Positions 1 through 6,302 of a stretch of 6,859 bases of DNA are shown here, one piece after another (positions within the stretch are counted from its first letter, which is position 1; every line of letters starts with the position of its first letter). Both the position numbers and the translations under genes were made by a program. The notes under the pieces are model-generated. The model ran no database searches. It saw only the letters and a list, made by a program, of their open reading frames with translations, and was not told the origin of the DNA. Source of the DNA: Candidatus Nitrosopumilus sp. (GTDB lineage: Archaea > Thermoproteota > Nitrososphaeria > Nitrososphaerales > Nitrosopumilaceae); the NCBI GenBank assembly GCA_011055585.1, contig DRGT01000134.1, forward strand, positions 1 through 6,859, read 5' to 3'.

Positions 1-2435
1 AAACTTCAGATATAATAGAATTTGAAGGACTAAAATTCACAGTTACTAATCCTGGTGGAATTCAAATTTTTGATGGAACATTATTCCCTAGTATTGGTGG
101 CGTTAATACTGGTGTAAGAGGTGGTGACTTTAATCAATATGAAGATGCACAATTTATCACAAATCTATTCATGGATATAGTTTCTCCAAGTTATGGTATT
201 CACACTATTAGTGCTGAATACGGAACACAAACTGCTACAGCTACTTTTGATCTCAATGAAGATGTAAAAGAAGATGTACTTATTTCCTTGACAACTGACA
301 AAGAAGTATATGGAATAGGCGAAACTGTAAAAATTTCTGGTAGATTAAATAATTTGTTCTTAGACACTTTAGATCTTGAAGTTCTTCAAACACAAACTTT
401 TGCTCTAGACTTTGATCCTTCCAGAATTGTAAAAGATTTGACCTCAGTAAGATTAGCTGGAGACAGTACATTCAATTATGAATTTAAAATTCCAAATAAC
501 GAAAATAGCTTTGGCGGTTTCCGGGTTACAGTATCAAAAGATGTTGGGGCTGCAACCACTAAATTTTTTGTCGTTGAAAATCCAGATGAATATGAAGTTT
601 TACCTATAGAAACAATTTCCGTCACAACGGACAAAACAATTTATGATATTGGTGATACCTTGAAGATTTTAGGTAGAGTAGGTGACATTCAAACATCGAG
701 TACTTTTCAAACACCTGTGGTTGATATTCAAATAACAGGTGAAGATGGCTCCCAAATAATAATTAAAACACACAAACCTACTTCAAATAAACCAACAACC
801 GCTTTTTTCTTTCTAACTGCTGTTCCAGATATAGTTGGAAGTTTTAAGGTAGAACAACCTCTTTTCAATAATATTTTTGAAGAAGGAACTTACAAAGTTA
901 AAGCAACATATGCAAATGGAAAGTTTACTGATACAACCACATTCACAGTAGTAGACCCACTAAACATTCAAGACGACTTTCTTTTGCAATTAAACAAAGA
1001 AGTTTTTGGTTTGGGAGAAACTGTATTGCTTGATGGAATTGTTCCAGGAATTTCTCAAGGAACTGGAATCCAAATCATATTAATCAAACCTGATGGAGAC
1101 ACTGACAAATTTGGCACATTAGCAGATCAATCTAGATTTTCCTGGAGTTGGGAAACCCCCAGATTTGAAAAAACACCTTCAATTGAAAATGATAGAGTTT
1201 TGTCTTTTAGTAACTATGGAGTTTATCAGGTAATTGTTGGCTCTGACTCTATCAATGCAAACATTTTCTTTAAAGTTTCATCAAATCCAGAACAAGACAC
1301 TTTACAAATTGAACCATTATCCGTTACTACTGACAAAGCAGTCTATAGTGCAGGAGAAACTATGAAGGTTATTGGAACAGCGATTAAAAGAGTACAGGGA
1401 ACTGAAGGACTAGTTGTTCAAGAAAGAGCACAAATAATAATTAAAGATGGAACTTTCCCATTCAATCAAATCTTAGATTCATCAGTTTATTTGGATACTG
1501 GAGGACGCTTTGAAAGCTCATTTGTTCTTCCAGTAACTGTTTTCAAAGAAGGAAACTACAAAGCAACTGCCATTTATCAAGGATTAAGAGCTGAAACATT
1601 ATTTTCAGTAGATAATGATTTTAACATTGGTGGAGATGTTCCTTTGGCAATCTTACTAAATACTGACAAAGAGGAATATGGAATAGGTGATACAGTACAA
1701 ATTACTGGAAGACCAACTAAGATTGTATATCTGGAAAACATTTCTGTTACAGTAGTTCAAGAAGATGAATTACAACTCACATGTGGCTCATTCATCTGTG
1801 GCCGACCTGGAGCTACGACACCAGTCGTCACAGATCCTTCTGGTGCATTTACTCATGAATATACCATCCCATCAACAGATGATGCTAAAGGAGTATACGA
1901 AATAATTGTGGATACTGAATTTGGAGTATTTTCATCTTCATTTTTAGTAACTGAACAAGCTACATTAGAAAAAGAACTACGAGAACAATTAGAAAAAGGA
2001 AAAAGAATTACTGAGAAGGTTAATAGAATTCCAGATACTTTTGTGCCAATTTTTGTTGCTGAAAAAACCTTAGATGGTGAAGAACTAGTACCTAGAGTTC
2101 TACAAGGATTACTTTTGACACCAACCCGTGGTGAAGAAAGCAACGTTAACATCAAAATCACAACAGAGGATGGTACTTGTATTATCGGCCAAGAATCTGG
2201 TTGTATGGTTTCTGATTCTACTCGTGCACCAGGAACAATTTACCAGGTTGTAGAGATTGACGGTAAGACCTACAATGTACGTTATAGTGGTCCTGATGCA
2301 AGATTAGAAAAATTCACTATTTTGCCAGAATCATCTATTGAAACTTTGCCTGATTCCACATGGAATGTTGAAGTTATAAAAGATGAACAACCATCTCGAT
2401 TATACTATAAGATAACTTACATCACTATTGAGTAA
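1..2435 (+). CDS. Large secreted/surface protein with tandem Ig-like repeats (5' end outside window)
   Basis: The frame is open from base 3, 56 codons before the first ATG (171), and those codons already read as the second half of another repeat, so this gene starts outside the window. About 810 residues are visible. Five repeats of about 111-121 residues begin with a core like TTDKEVYGIGETVKISG (anchors at 291, 624, 987, 1326 and 1659) and end in a strand pattern like YKVKATY...TFTV. This suits Ig-like or macroglobulin-type beta sandwiches of archaeal surface proteins. A charged, probably helical segment (about 1963-2020, EKELREQLEKGKRI) follows, then a non-repeat C-terminal domain of about 135 residues. 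There are only four cysteines, in two close pairs (1782/1797 and 2178/2202), which could form disulfides outside the cell. No C-terminal membrane helix is visible; a signal peptide would lie outside the window. Role is unknown: adhesin, S-layer-associated protein or cell-wall component are possible. Confidence 0.85.
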   Translation, partial: TSDIIEFEGLKFTVTNPGGIQIFDGTLFPSIGGVNTGVRGGDFNQYEDAQFITNLFMDIVSPSYGIHTISAEYGTQTATATFDLNEDVKEDVLISLTTDKEVYGIGETVKISGRLNNLFLDTLDLEVLQTQTFALDFDPSRIVKDLTSVRLAGDSTFNYEFKIPNNENSFGGFRVTVSKDVGAATTKFFVVENPDEYEVLPIETISVTTDKTIYDIGDTLKILGRVGDIQTSSTFQTPVVDIQITGEDGSQIIIKTHKPTSNKPTTAFFFLTAVPDIVGSFKVEQPLFNNIFEEGTYKVKATYANGKFTDTTTFTVVDPLNIQDDFLLQLNKEVFGLGETVLLDGIVPGISQGTGIQIILIKPDGDTDKFGTLADQSRFSWSWETPRFEKTPSIENDRVLSFSNYGVYQVIVGSDSINANIFFKVSSNPEQDTLQIEPLSVTTDKAVYSAGETMKVIGTAIKRVQGTEGLVVQERAQIIIKDGTFPFNQILDSSVYLDTGGRFESSFVLPVTVFKEGNYKATAIYQGLRAETLFSVDNDFNIGGDVPLAILLNTDKEEYGIGDTVQITGRPTKIVYLENISVTVVQEDELQLTCGSFICGRPGATTPVVTDPSGAFTHEYTIPSTDDAKGVYEIIVDTEFGVFSSSFLVTEQATLEKELREQLEKGKRITEKVNRIPDTFVPIFVAEKTLDGEELVPRVLQGLLLTPTRGEESNVNIKITTEDGTCIIGQESGCMVSDSTRAPGTIYQVVEIDGKTYNVRYSGPDARLEKFTILPESSIETLPDSTWNVEVIKDEQPSRLYYKITYITIE
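291..1958 (+). repeat. Five tandem Ig-like domain repeats within the surface protein
   Basis: Unit starts, judged from the conserved TTDK-type core, are 291, 624, 987, 1326 and 1659, giving spacings of 333, 363, 339 and 333 bp. Units 1, 2, 4 and 5 keep T-D-K followed by Y and G-E/D-T. Unit 3 is degenerate (QLNKEVFGLGET). The part before 291 ends like a further unit (HTISAEYGTQTATATFDL), so at least six domains exist. The repeats are divergent at the DNA level, except that the 48-bp cores of units 1 (294-341) and 5 (1662-1709) match at 40 of 48 positions by hand count. Confidence 0.85.
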
Positions 2436-2469
2436 ACTCTAATAGCTAATACCTGTAAAAAATCTAGAA

Positions 2470-2964
2470 TTGAGAATCCAAGTATTAATGTTAAAACAAG
2501 ATGATCCTAAAAAATGCACTGCCGCAAAACTAGTAAAGTTTGGATTAGCAAATAATGTTCATAAAACATCGAACAAAACTTTGGTATTGGATCCTTTTGC
2601 AGAAAAAACTCTATTAAATAAAGATAAAAAACTAATCAGATCTGTAACTGGCATCGATTGTTCATGGAGTCTTGCAGACAAAACCTTTGTAAAAAAATTC
2701 ACAGGAATTAGAAGAAAACTTCCCCCATTGTTTGCTGGAAACCCTGTAAACTATTCAAAATTAAATAAGTTAACAACGGTTGAAGCAATTTCCGCTGCAC
2801 TTTACATATTGGGTCATCAAGACCTGTCCTTGAAAATGCTTGATAAATTCAAGTGGGGTCACACCTTTTACGAATTAAACAAGGAACTATTAGATGAGTA
2901 TTCAAAACTAGAATCTGAGAATAAAATTAATTCTATATTGCTTGATTTTGGAATTTCACTATAG
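2470..2964 (+). CDS. tsr3: Tsr3 family SSU rRNA aminocarboxypropyltransferase
   Basis: Tsr3 (formerly DUF367) transfers the 3-amino-3-carboxypropyl group of S-adenosylmethionine to N3 of the hypermodified (pseudo)uridine in helix 31 of small-subunit rRNA, near the P site. The 164-residue protein has the family hallmarks: an N-terminal QDDPKKCTAAKL (residues 10-21), LVLDPFAEK (38-46), GIDCSW (61-66), RRKLPPLFAGNPVNY (81-95) and the helix TVEAISAALYILG (about 103-115). Length fits archaeal members. The start is TTG: an in-frame stop at 2443 leaves it as the first possible start, and it gives the usual short lead-in (about nine residues) before QDDPKKC; the ATG at 2488 would remove the first beta strand. 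No Shine-Dalgarno is evident. It begins 34 bp after the surface-protein gene and ends 34 bp before rnpB. The family assignment is confident; the exact modified base in this organism is inferred. Confidence 0.93.
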   Translation: MRIQVLMLKQDDPKKCTAAKLVKFGLANNVHKTSNKTLVLDPFAEKTLLNKDKKLIRSVTGIDCSWSLADKTFVKKFTGIRRKLPPLFAGNPVNYSKLNKLTTVEAISAALYILGHQDLSLKMLDKFKWGHTFYELNKELLDEYSKLESENKINSILLDFGISL

Positions 2965-2971
2965 AAAAATT

Positions 2972-2984
2972 GAAATTAAGTTAA
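2972..2984 (+). promoter_or_regulatory. Possible BRE/TATA element for rnpB
   Basis: GAAATTAAGTTAA lies roughly 20-27 bases before the first base of helix P1 (2999), the spacing expected for an archaeal TATA box with an A-rich BRE. It is not a strong consensus match, and rnpB could instead be read through from tsr3. Confidence 0.4.
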
Positions 2985-2998
2985 AACTACTTCAAGAT

Positions 2999-3285
2999 AG
3001 TGTGCGAGCTGGAGCACGACACGCTGCTACGGCAGAGGAAACTCCTCCCTCCATACAGGAAATGTGATTCAGAGATGAATAATCAGAGATGATTGGCAAC
3101 AGTTCAGAAATTAATCCAATCTGGAGCACTATGATGGCAAAACCTGAGATTTCCAGTAAAGGAATGAAAAATCTGACCCACATGGAGCAAGGCCAAACAG
3201 AACTATAGGTTCTTGTACCGAGTTCAGGTAGGCTGCAAAGCGAAATATCGTGAAAACAGAAGGAGGGTTACTCCCAGCACGCACT
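2999..3285 (+). ncRNA. rnpB: RNase P RNA, archaeal type A
   Basis: This is the catalytic RNA that removes 5' leaders from pre-tRNAs. Conserved region I is GAGGAAACTCC (3035-3045). The GGAGCAAGGCCAAA block is at 3184-3197, followed by GGTAGGCTGC (3227-3236). Conserved region V is ACAGAAGGAGGGTTA (3256-3270). Hand-paired helices are: P1, 2999-3006 with 3278-3285 (one mismatch), continuing as CTGG 3009-3012 with CCAG 3274-3277; P2, CACGA 3015-3019 with TCGTG 3248-3252; a P3-like hairpin CTGC/GCAG with a TACG loop (3024-3035); P4, 3040-3048 with 3262-3269 including the bulged U at 3043; P5, CTCCAT 3049-3054 with ATGGAG 3182-3187; P15, GAACT 3200-3204 with AGTTC 3221-3225. The P15 loop holds GGT (3208-3210), the element that pairs with the tRNA 3' CCA, so this is type A. 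Ends are set by P1 and may be off by a few bases. Confidence 0.96.
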
Positions 3286-4546
3286 AATCTTTCTTAAATC
3301 CTTTAGGCATAGAGCCTTTGGTACTTTGAGATTCTTTTGAAGGCTCTTCAGGTTTTTTCTCATCATAAACACTTCTACTTTTTTGATAATCTGTCTCATC
3401 AATTAGTTGTGCTTCACCTCTGACGGTTTGATATCCGCCAGCGCCTGCACTGGTTTGATAAGCTCTTAATCTTGAAGGATCAATTCCTGTTTGTTCTGTT
3501 TGTCCCTTTTCTGCTTTTAATTTTCTATTACTAAATATGAAGATTCCAGCGCCACCAATTGCTGCCATCGCTGCCATTCCATAAATGATTCCAACTGGAA
3601 AACCCCCAGTGGATGTTGTTGCATAGCCTTCTGGTGGGGTTGGAGTAACACCAATAATTTCAAGACCTGCTAAATTATCAATGGCACCAAATCCTATTAC
3701 TTGTATATTGGCACTATCTGCAGATTGAACACTTCTTATAATATATTTTCTATCAACTGTAAAGGCTGCTTCTTTTACTTGCTCAACTTGTCTTCCTTCT
3801 CTTATACTGCTTTCACCCATTGTATAACCTGAAACCACAAATCCAGAAATTTCTTCAGCTAAACCAAATGTACTCGCATCAACGCTAATTCCTGTTGGGT
3901 CAAACAAAAAGTGCCAATTAGGAAGTGGTTGGTTCTTTATTCCATCAGCATTAATCAAAGGTGCATCAAGTATGGAATCCGCTTCAGTTCCGGCAAGGTG
4001 AGAATAAACTGTACCTTCATTTTCTTTAATTGCAGAACTTGGTAAATTGATTTCAACACCTTTAACTACAACAGGACCAACTACAGACATTCCACGCCAT
4101 CCCATGTCAATAAGAGTTCTAATTTGATCTTTTTTGATGATATAACCTGATAATGTACCATCTAGAACTAGTTTATAATCAATAGCAGTGTTTAGTCCTC
4201 TTCCTGTCAATTTTACAGAGTAATCTATACTCATATCAGAAATTTTTACACCACTTTGATCATTACGAAATTTTTGATTTAATTTTTCAATCAAATCAGC
4301 AACACCTGGGTCAGACGAATCAGCTGTGACTGAATTTGTCCAAGAGTGCTGTCTTAGCAAATCAGCAATTTGTCCACCATCGTTATATTCAATGAAAATG
4401 GTTCTTTGATATATCATATAAAAATCGGAAGTTATACTGTCAGGATTAATTCTTGCTTCAAGCTGAGCTGCCCAAGCAGGAGTGCTAGTACTTAAAATAA
4501 TCAAAGTCGCTAATAATACTGAAAAAATAACAACCTTTCCAGACAC
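3284..4546 (-). CDS. Type I membrane protein with large extracellular domain, function unknown
   Basis: I do not recognise this 420-residue protein. It has a signal peptide (positively charged start, hydrophobic core about 5-20, likely cleavage after PAWAA, residue 27), an extracellular region of about 285 residues without any cysteine, one membrane helix (about 316-338, ending FIFSN-RK) and a hydrophilic cytoplasmic tail of about 80 residues rich in K, E, S and Q. The tail contains a short YQT repeat (363-365 and 372-374). The start is GTG: a stop lies two codons upstream, and AGGTGGT sits five bases before it as a good ribosome binding site. The orientation (outside N-terminus, inside tail) is inferred from the signal peptide and the basic residues after the helix. 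It is divergent from cofD and convergent with rnpB, whose 3' end overlaps its stop codon by about two bases. A surface sensor, anchor or envelope assembly role is possible but unsupported. Confidence 0.88.
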   Translation of the reverse strand: MSGKVVIFSVLLATLIILSTSTPAWAAQLEARINPDSITSDFYMIYQRTIFIEYNDGGQIADLLRQHSWTNSVTADSSDPGVADLIEKLNQKFRNDQSGVKISDMSIDYSVKLTGRGLNTAIDYKLVLDGTLSGYIIKKDQIRTLIDMGWRGMSVVGPVVVKGVEINLPSSAIKENEGTVYSHLAGTEADSILDAPLINADGIKNQPLPNWHFLFDPTGISVDASTFGLAEEISGFVVSGYTMGESSIREGRQVEQVKEAAFTVDRKYIIRSVQSADSANIQVIGFGAIDNLAGLEIIGVTPTPPEGYATTSTGGFPVGIIYGMAAMAAIGGAGIFIFSNRKLKAEKGQTEQTGIDPSRLRAYQTSAGAGGYQTVRGEAQLIDETDYQKSRSVYDEKKPEEPSKESQSTKGSMPKGFKKD

Positions 4547-4646
4547 GATCTACCACCTAGATATTAGAGTATTAAATCTTCCTTGAAAATATTTTACAAA
4601 ATTGCCAATTTTTGAAAAAGTAATATTTGGTGACAGTTAGTGAAAT
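4547..4646. promoter_or_regulatory. Divergent promoter region between membrane-protein gene and cofDC
   Basis: This 100-bp AT-rich gap must hold promoters for both directions. For cofD, AAGTAATATTT (4618-4627) is centred about 25 bases before the GTG at 4647, fitting a leaderless or near-leaderless transcript. For the minus-strand gene, two TATA-like stretches exist: TTTAATA (complement of 4570-4576, about 26 bases before the GTG) and TGTAAAATATTTTC (complement of 4585-4598). The second leaves room for the Shine-Dalgarno in the transcript, so I favour it. No clear operator repeat is seen. Confidence 0.5.
4552..4558 (-). promoter_or_regulatory. Shine-Dalgarno site of the membrane-protein gene
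   Basis: Read on the minus strand, AGGTGGT ends five bases before the GTG start. It matches most of the AGGAGGTGAT anti-SD complement and supports this start. It is the clearest ribosome binding site in the window; the other starts have weak or no such site. Confidence 0.6.
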
Positions 4647-5588
4647 GTGAGTTTTAGTTTGGTAAAAAATGTAACAATTCTTGCTGGGGGAACAGGATCT
4701 GTAAAATTAGTTCGCGGTTTAGTTTCTCAAGAGACCAATACAAGTGTAGTATGCAATGTAGGTGATAATTATTGGCTTTATGGACTGTATGTGTGCCCTG
4801 ATATTGATACGATAATTTACGGATTGGCTGATTTGTTAGATTATGAAAGAGGATGGGGCATAAAAAATGACACTTTTAATTTTCTTCGACAAATGGAAGT
4901 TTTTGGTGAGGACACTTGGTTTAGAATTGGCGATAGAGATGCAGCTACTAATCTAATCAGGACAAACATGTTAAAGAATGGAAAAAATCTAAGCGATATT
5001 ACAAAGTGGATGTGTGAGAAATTTGCGGTTAGCGCAAAAATAATTCCTGTCACTGACAACAGCATAGAAACAAGAATTATCACAGACAAGGGAGAACTTC
5101 ATCTTCAAGAATTTTGGGTAAAGTATAGGGGAAAAGATAAGGTTGAAGGAATTCAATACATTGGAGCTGAGAAGGCTCGACCGAATCCTGAAGCAGTAAA
5201 TATGATTCATGATTCTGATCTTGTTATACTTGCCCCAGGAAATCCATTAACTAGTATTGGGCCAATGCTGCAAATCAAAGGAATAAGAAAAGAATTATCA
5301 AAAATGAAGAAAAAAGTTGTTGCAGTAAGTCCATTAATTGGAGATAAAGCAATTAGTGGTCCTGCAGGAAAGTATATGGAAGCTGCAGGAATAGATGTAA
5401 ATTCATACGGATTAGCAAAAATGTATTCTGATGTTTGCTCAAACATTGTAATAGATTCCAAAGATAGATTACTTACAAAAAAAATTCAGAACTTGGACAT
5501 AAGCGTCTATGAGACAAAAATCACTATGAAAACAAAGCAAGCTGAAGACGCATTAGCATCTTTTATTTTAAAACAAGTTCGCGTCTAG
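4647..5588 (+). CDS. cofD: 2-phospho-L-lactate transferase (LPPG:Fo transferase), F420 synthesis
   Basis: CofD transfers the phospholactyl (or related) group from the GDP-activated intermediate made by CofC to the deazaflavin Fo, giving F420-0, in the cytoplasm. The 313-residue protein has the family blocks in order: LAGGTGSVKL (12-21), NVGDNYWLYGLYVCPDID (37-54), WFRIGDRDAATNLIRT (91-106), PVTDNSIETRI (134-144), LQEFWVKYR (153-161), APGNPLTSIGP (196-206) and SPLIGDKAISGPA (228-240). Length is normal. The GTG at 4647 is the first possible start after an in-frame stop at 4641; a TTG at 4659 would also keep the whole domain and begin close to the nucleotide-binding strand, as many relatives do. 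The promoter spacing favours the GTG. It is followed one base later by cofC, so the two are almost certainly co-transcribed. One position differs from the usual motif: GDN where relatives I recall have GDD. Confidence 0.94.
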   Translation: MSFSLVKNVTILAGGTGSVKLVRGLVSQETNTSVVCNVGDNYWLYGLYVCPDIDTIIYGLADLLDYERGWGIKNDTFNFLRQMEVFGEDTWFRIGDRDAATNLIRTNMLKNGKNLSDITKWMCEKFAVSAKIIPVTDNSIETRIITDKGELHLQEFWVKYRGKDKVEGIQYIGAEKARPNPEAVNMIHDSDLVILAPGNPLTSIGPMLQIKGIRKELSKMKKKVVAVSPLIGDKAISGPAGKYMEAAGIDVNSYGLAKMYSDVCSNIVIDSKDRLLTKKIQNLDISVYETKITMKTKQAEDALASFILKQVRV

Positions 5589-5589
5589 T

Positions 5590-6222
5590 TTGAAAACATC
5601 TGCTATAATTCCTGTAAAAACATTTTCTAATGCTAAAACACGATTAGACATTGATGAAGAAAAAAAAATCATTATTTGTAAATTAATGTTTGAAGAAGTT
5701 TTACAGACTTTGTCTGTTTCAAATCTAATTGATGAAATTGTAGTTGTTTCAAAAGATGAAGAAGCACTCAAAATCTCAAAAAAATTCAATCCAATTCAAC
5801 TAGCAGATAATGAAACCGGTGTGAATGATGCTGTTGCCCTAGCTGATGATTATGTAAATAAAAATGGTTTTGATACATCAATTGTATTCCCACAAGACAT
5901 TCCATCCATGAAAACACAAGATATTGATTTTTTATTACAATTTCAAAACCCACCCAAGTTTTCATTAATAGTTCCTTCGCGAAGATTTGATGGAACAAAT
6001 GCTCTTGTTCGTATGCCTGTAGATTTAATGAAAACACATTATGATGAAGATAGCTACAAAATCCATCTTACTACGGGCAAATCATATACTCCAAACACTT
6101 CATTGGTTTTTGTAAGAAGAATTATGATGGATGTAGACAATATGGATGATCTTCAATTTTCATTATCACAAAATGAAAAACCTAATTTTTCTCAGAAGAT
6201 TTTACAAATTTTGGACCCCTAA
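5590..6222 (+). CDS. cofC: 2-phospho-L-lactate guanylyltransferase (CofC/FbiD family)
   Basis: CofC activates 2-phospho-L-lactate (or phosphoenolpyruvate or 3-phosphoglycerate in some lineages) with GTP, giving the substrate for CofD. The 210-residue protein has a single nucleotidyltransferase (GT-A like) fold: AIIPVKTFSNAKTRL (5-19), the standard N-terminal nucleotide-binding strand and loop; GVNDAV (77-82) for the usual GLN-A; PQDIPSM (101-107) for PADLP; FDGTNAL (133-139); YDEDSYKIH (151-159) for the FG-x-SF-x-H block; and DVDNMDDL (181-188), the family's final acidic motif. The start is TTG, one base after the cofD stop; it places IIPVK at the usual distance from the N-terminus. The one-base gap suggests translational coupling with cofD. 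Which phospho-acid it uses cannot be told from the sequence. Confidence 0.92.
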   Translation: MKTSAIIPVKTFSNAKTRLDIDEEKKIIICKLMFEEVLQTLSVSNLIDEIVVVSKDEEALKISKKFNPIQLADNETGVNDAVALADDYVNKNGFDTSIVFPQDIPSMKTQDIDFLLQFQNPPKFSLIVPSRRFDGTNALVRMPVDLMKTHYDEDSYKIHLTTGKSYTPNTSLVFVRRIMMDVDNMDDLQFSLSQNEKPNFSQKILQILDP

Positions 6223-6235
6223 AATAAGAAATTAG

Positions 6236-6250
6236 CGAAATATTTATAAA
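6236..6250 (+). promoter_or_regulatory. BRE/TATA promoter of tfb
   Basis: CGAAA (6236-6240) followed by TATTTATAAA (6241-6250) is a near-ideal archaeal BRE plus TATA box. Transcription would start about 26 bases downstream of the TATA centre, near 6271, leaving an untranslated leader of about 30 bases before the ATG at 6303. Confidence 0.75.
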
Positions 6251-6302
6251 TAATGATTTAGAAAATGTTAAATACAACTAATCAGGAATTTGGCGATTTG
6301 TT

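Noticed and set aside
1853..2161. 102-codon minus-strand frame opposite the surface-protein gene
   Set aside because: The plus-strand frame carries the clear Ig-like repeat pattern; the minus frame has no domain signal or start context.
3126..3146. ATGATGG...CTGA resembling C and D boxes of an archaeal sRNA
   Set aside because: It is within the RNase P RNA, between the two strands of P5, and has no terminal stem or C'/D' pair.
2992..3183. 63-codon minus-strand open frame in the tsr3 downstream gap
   Set aside because: It lies inside the RNase P RNA, whose helices and conserved regions explain the sequence; the frame has no ribosome binding site or recognisable product.
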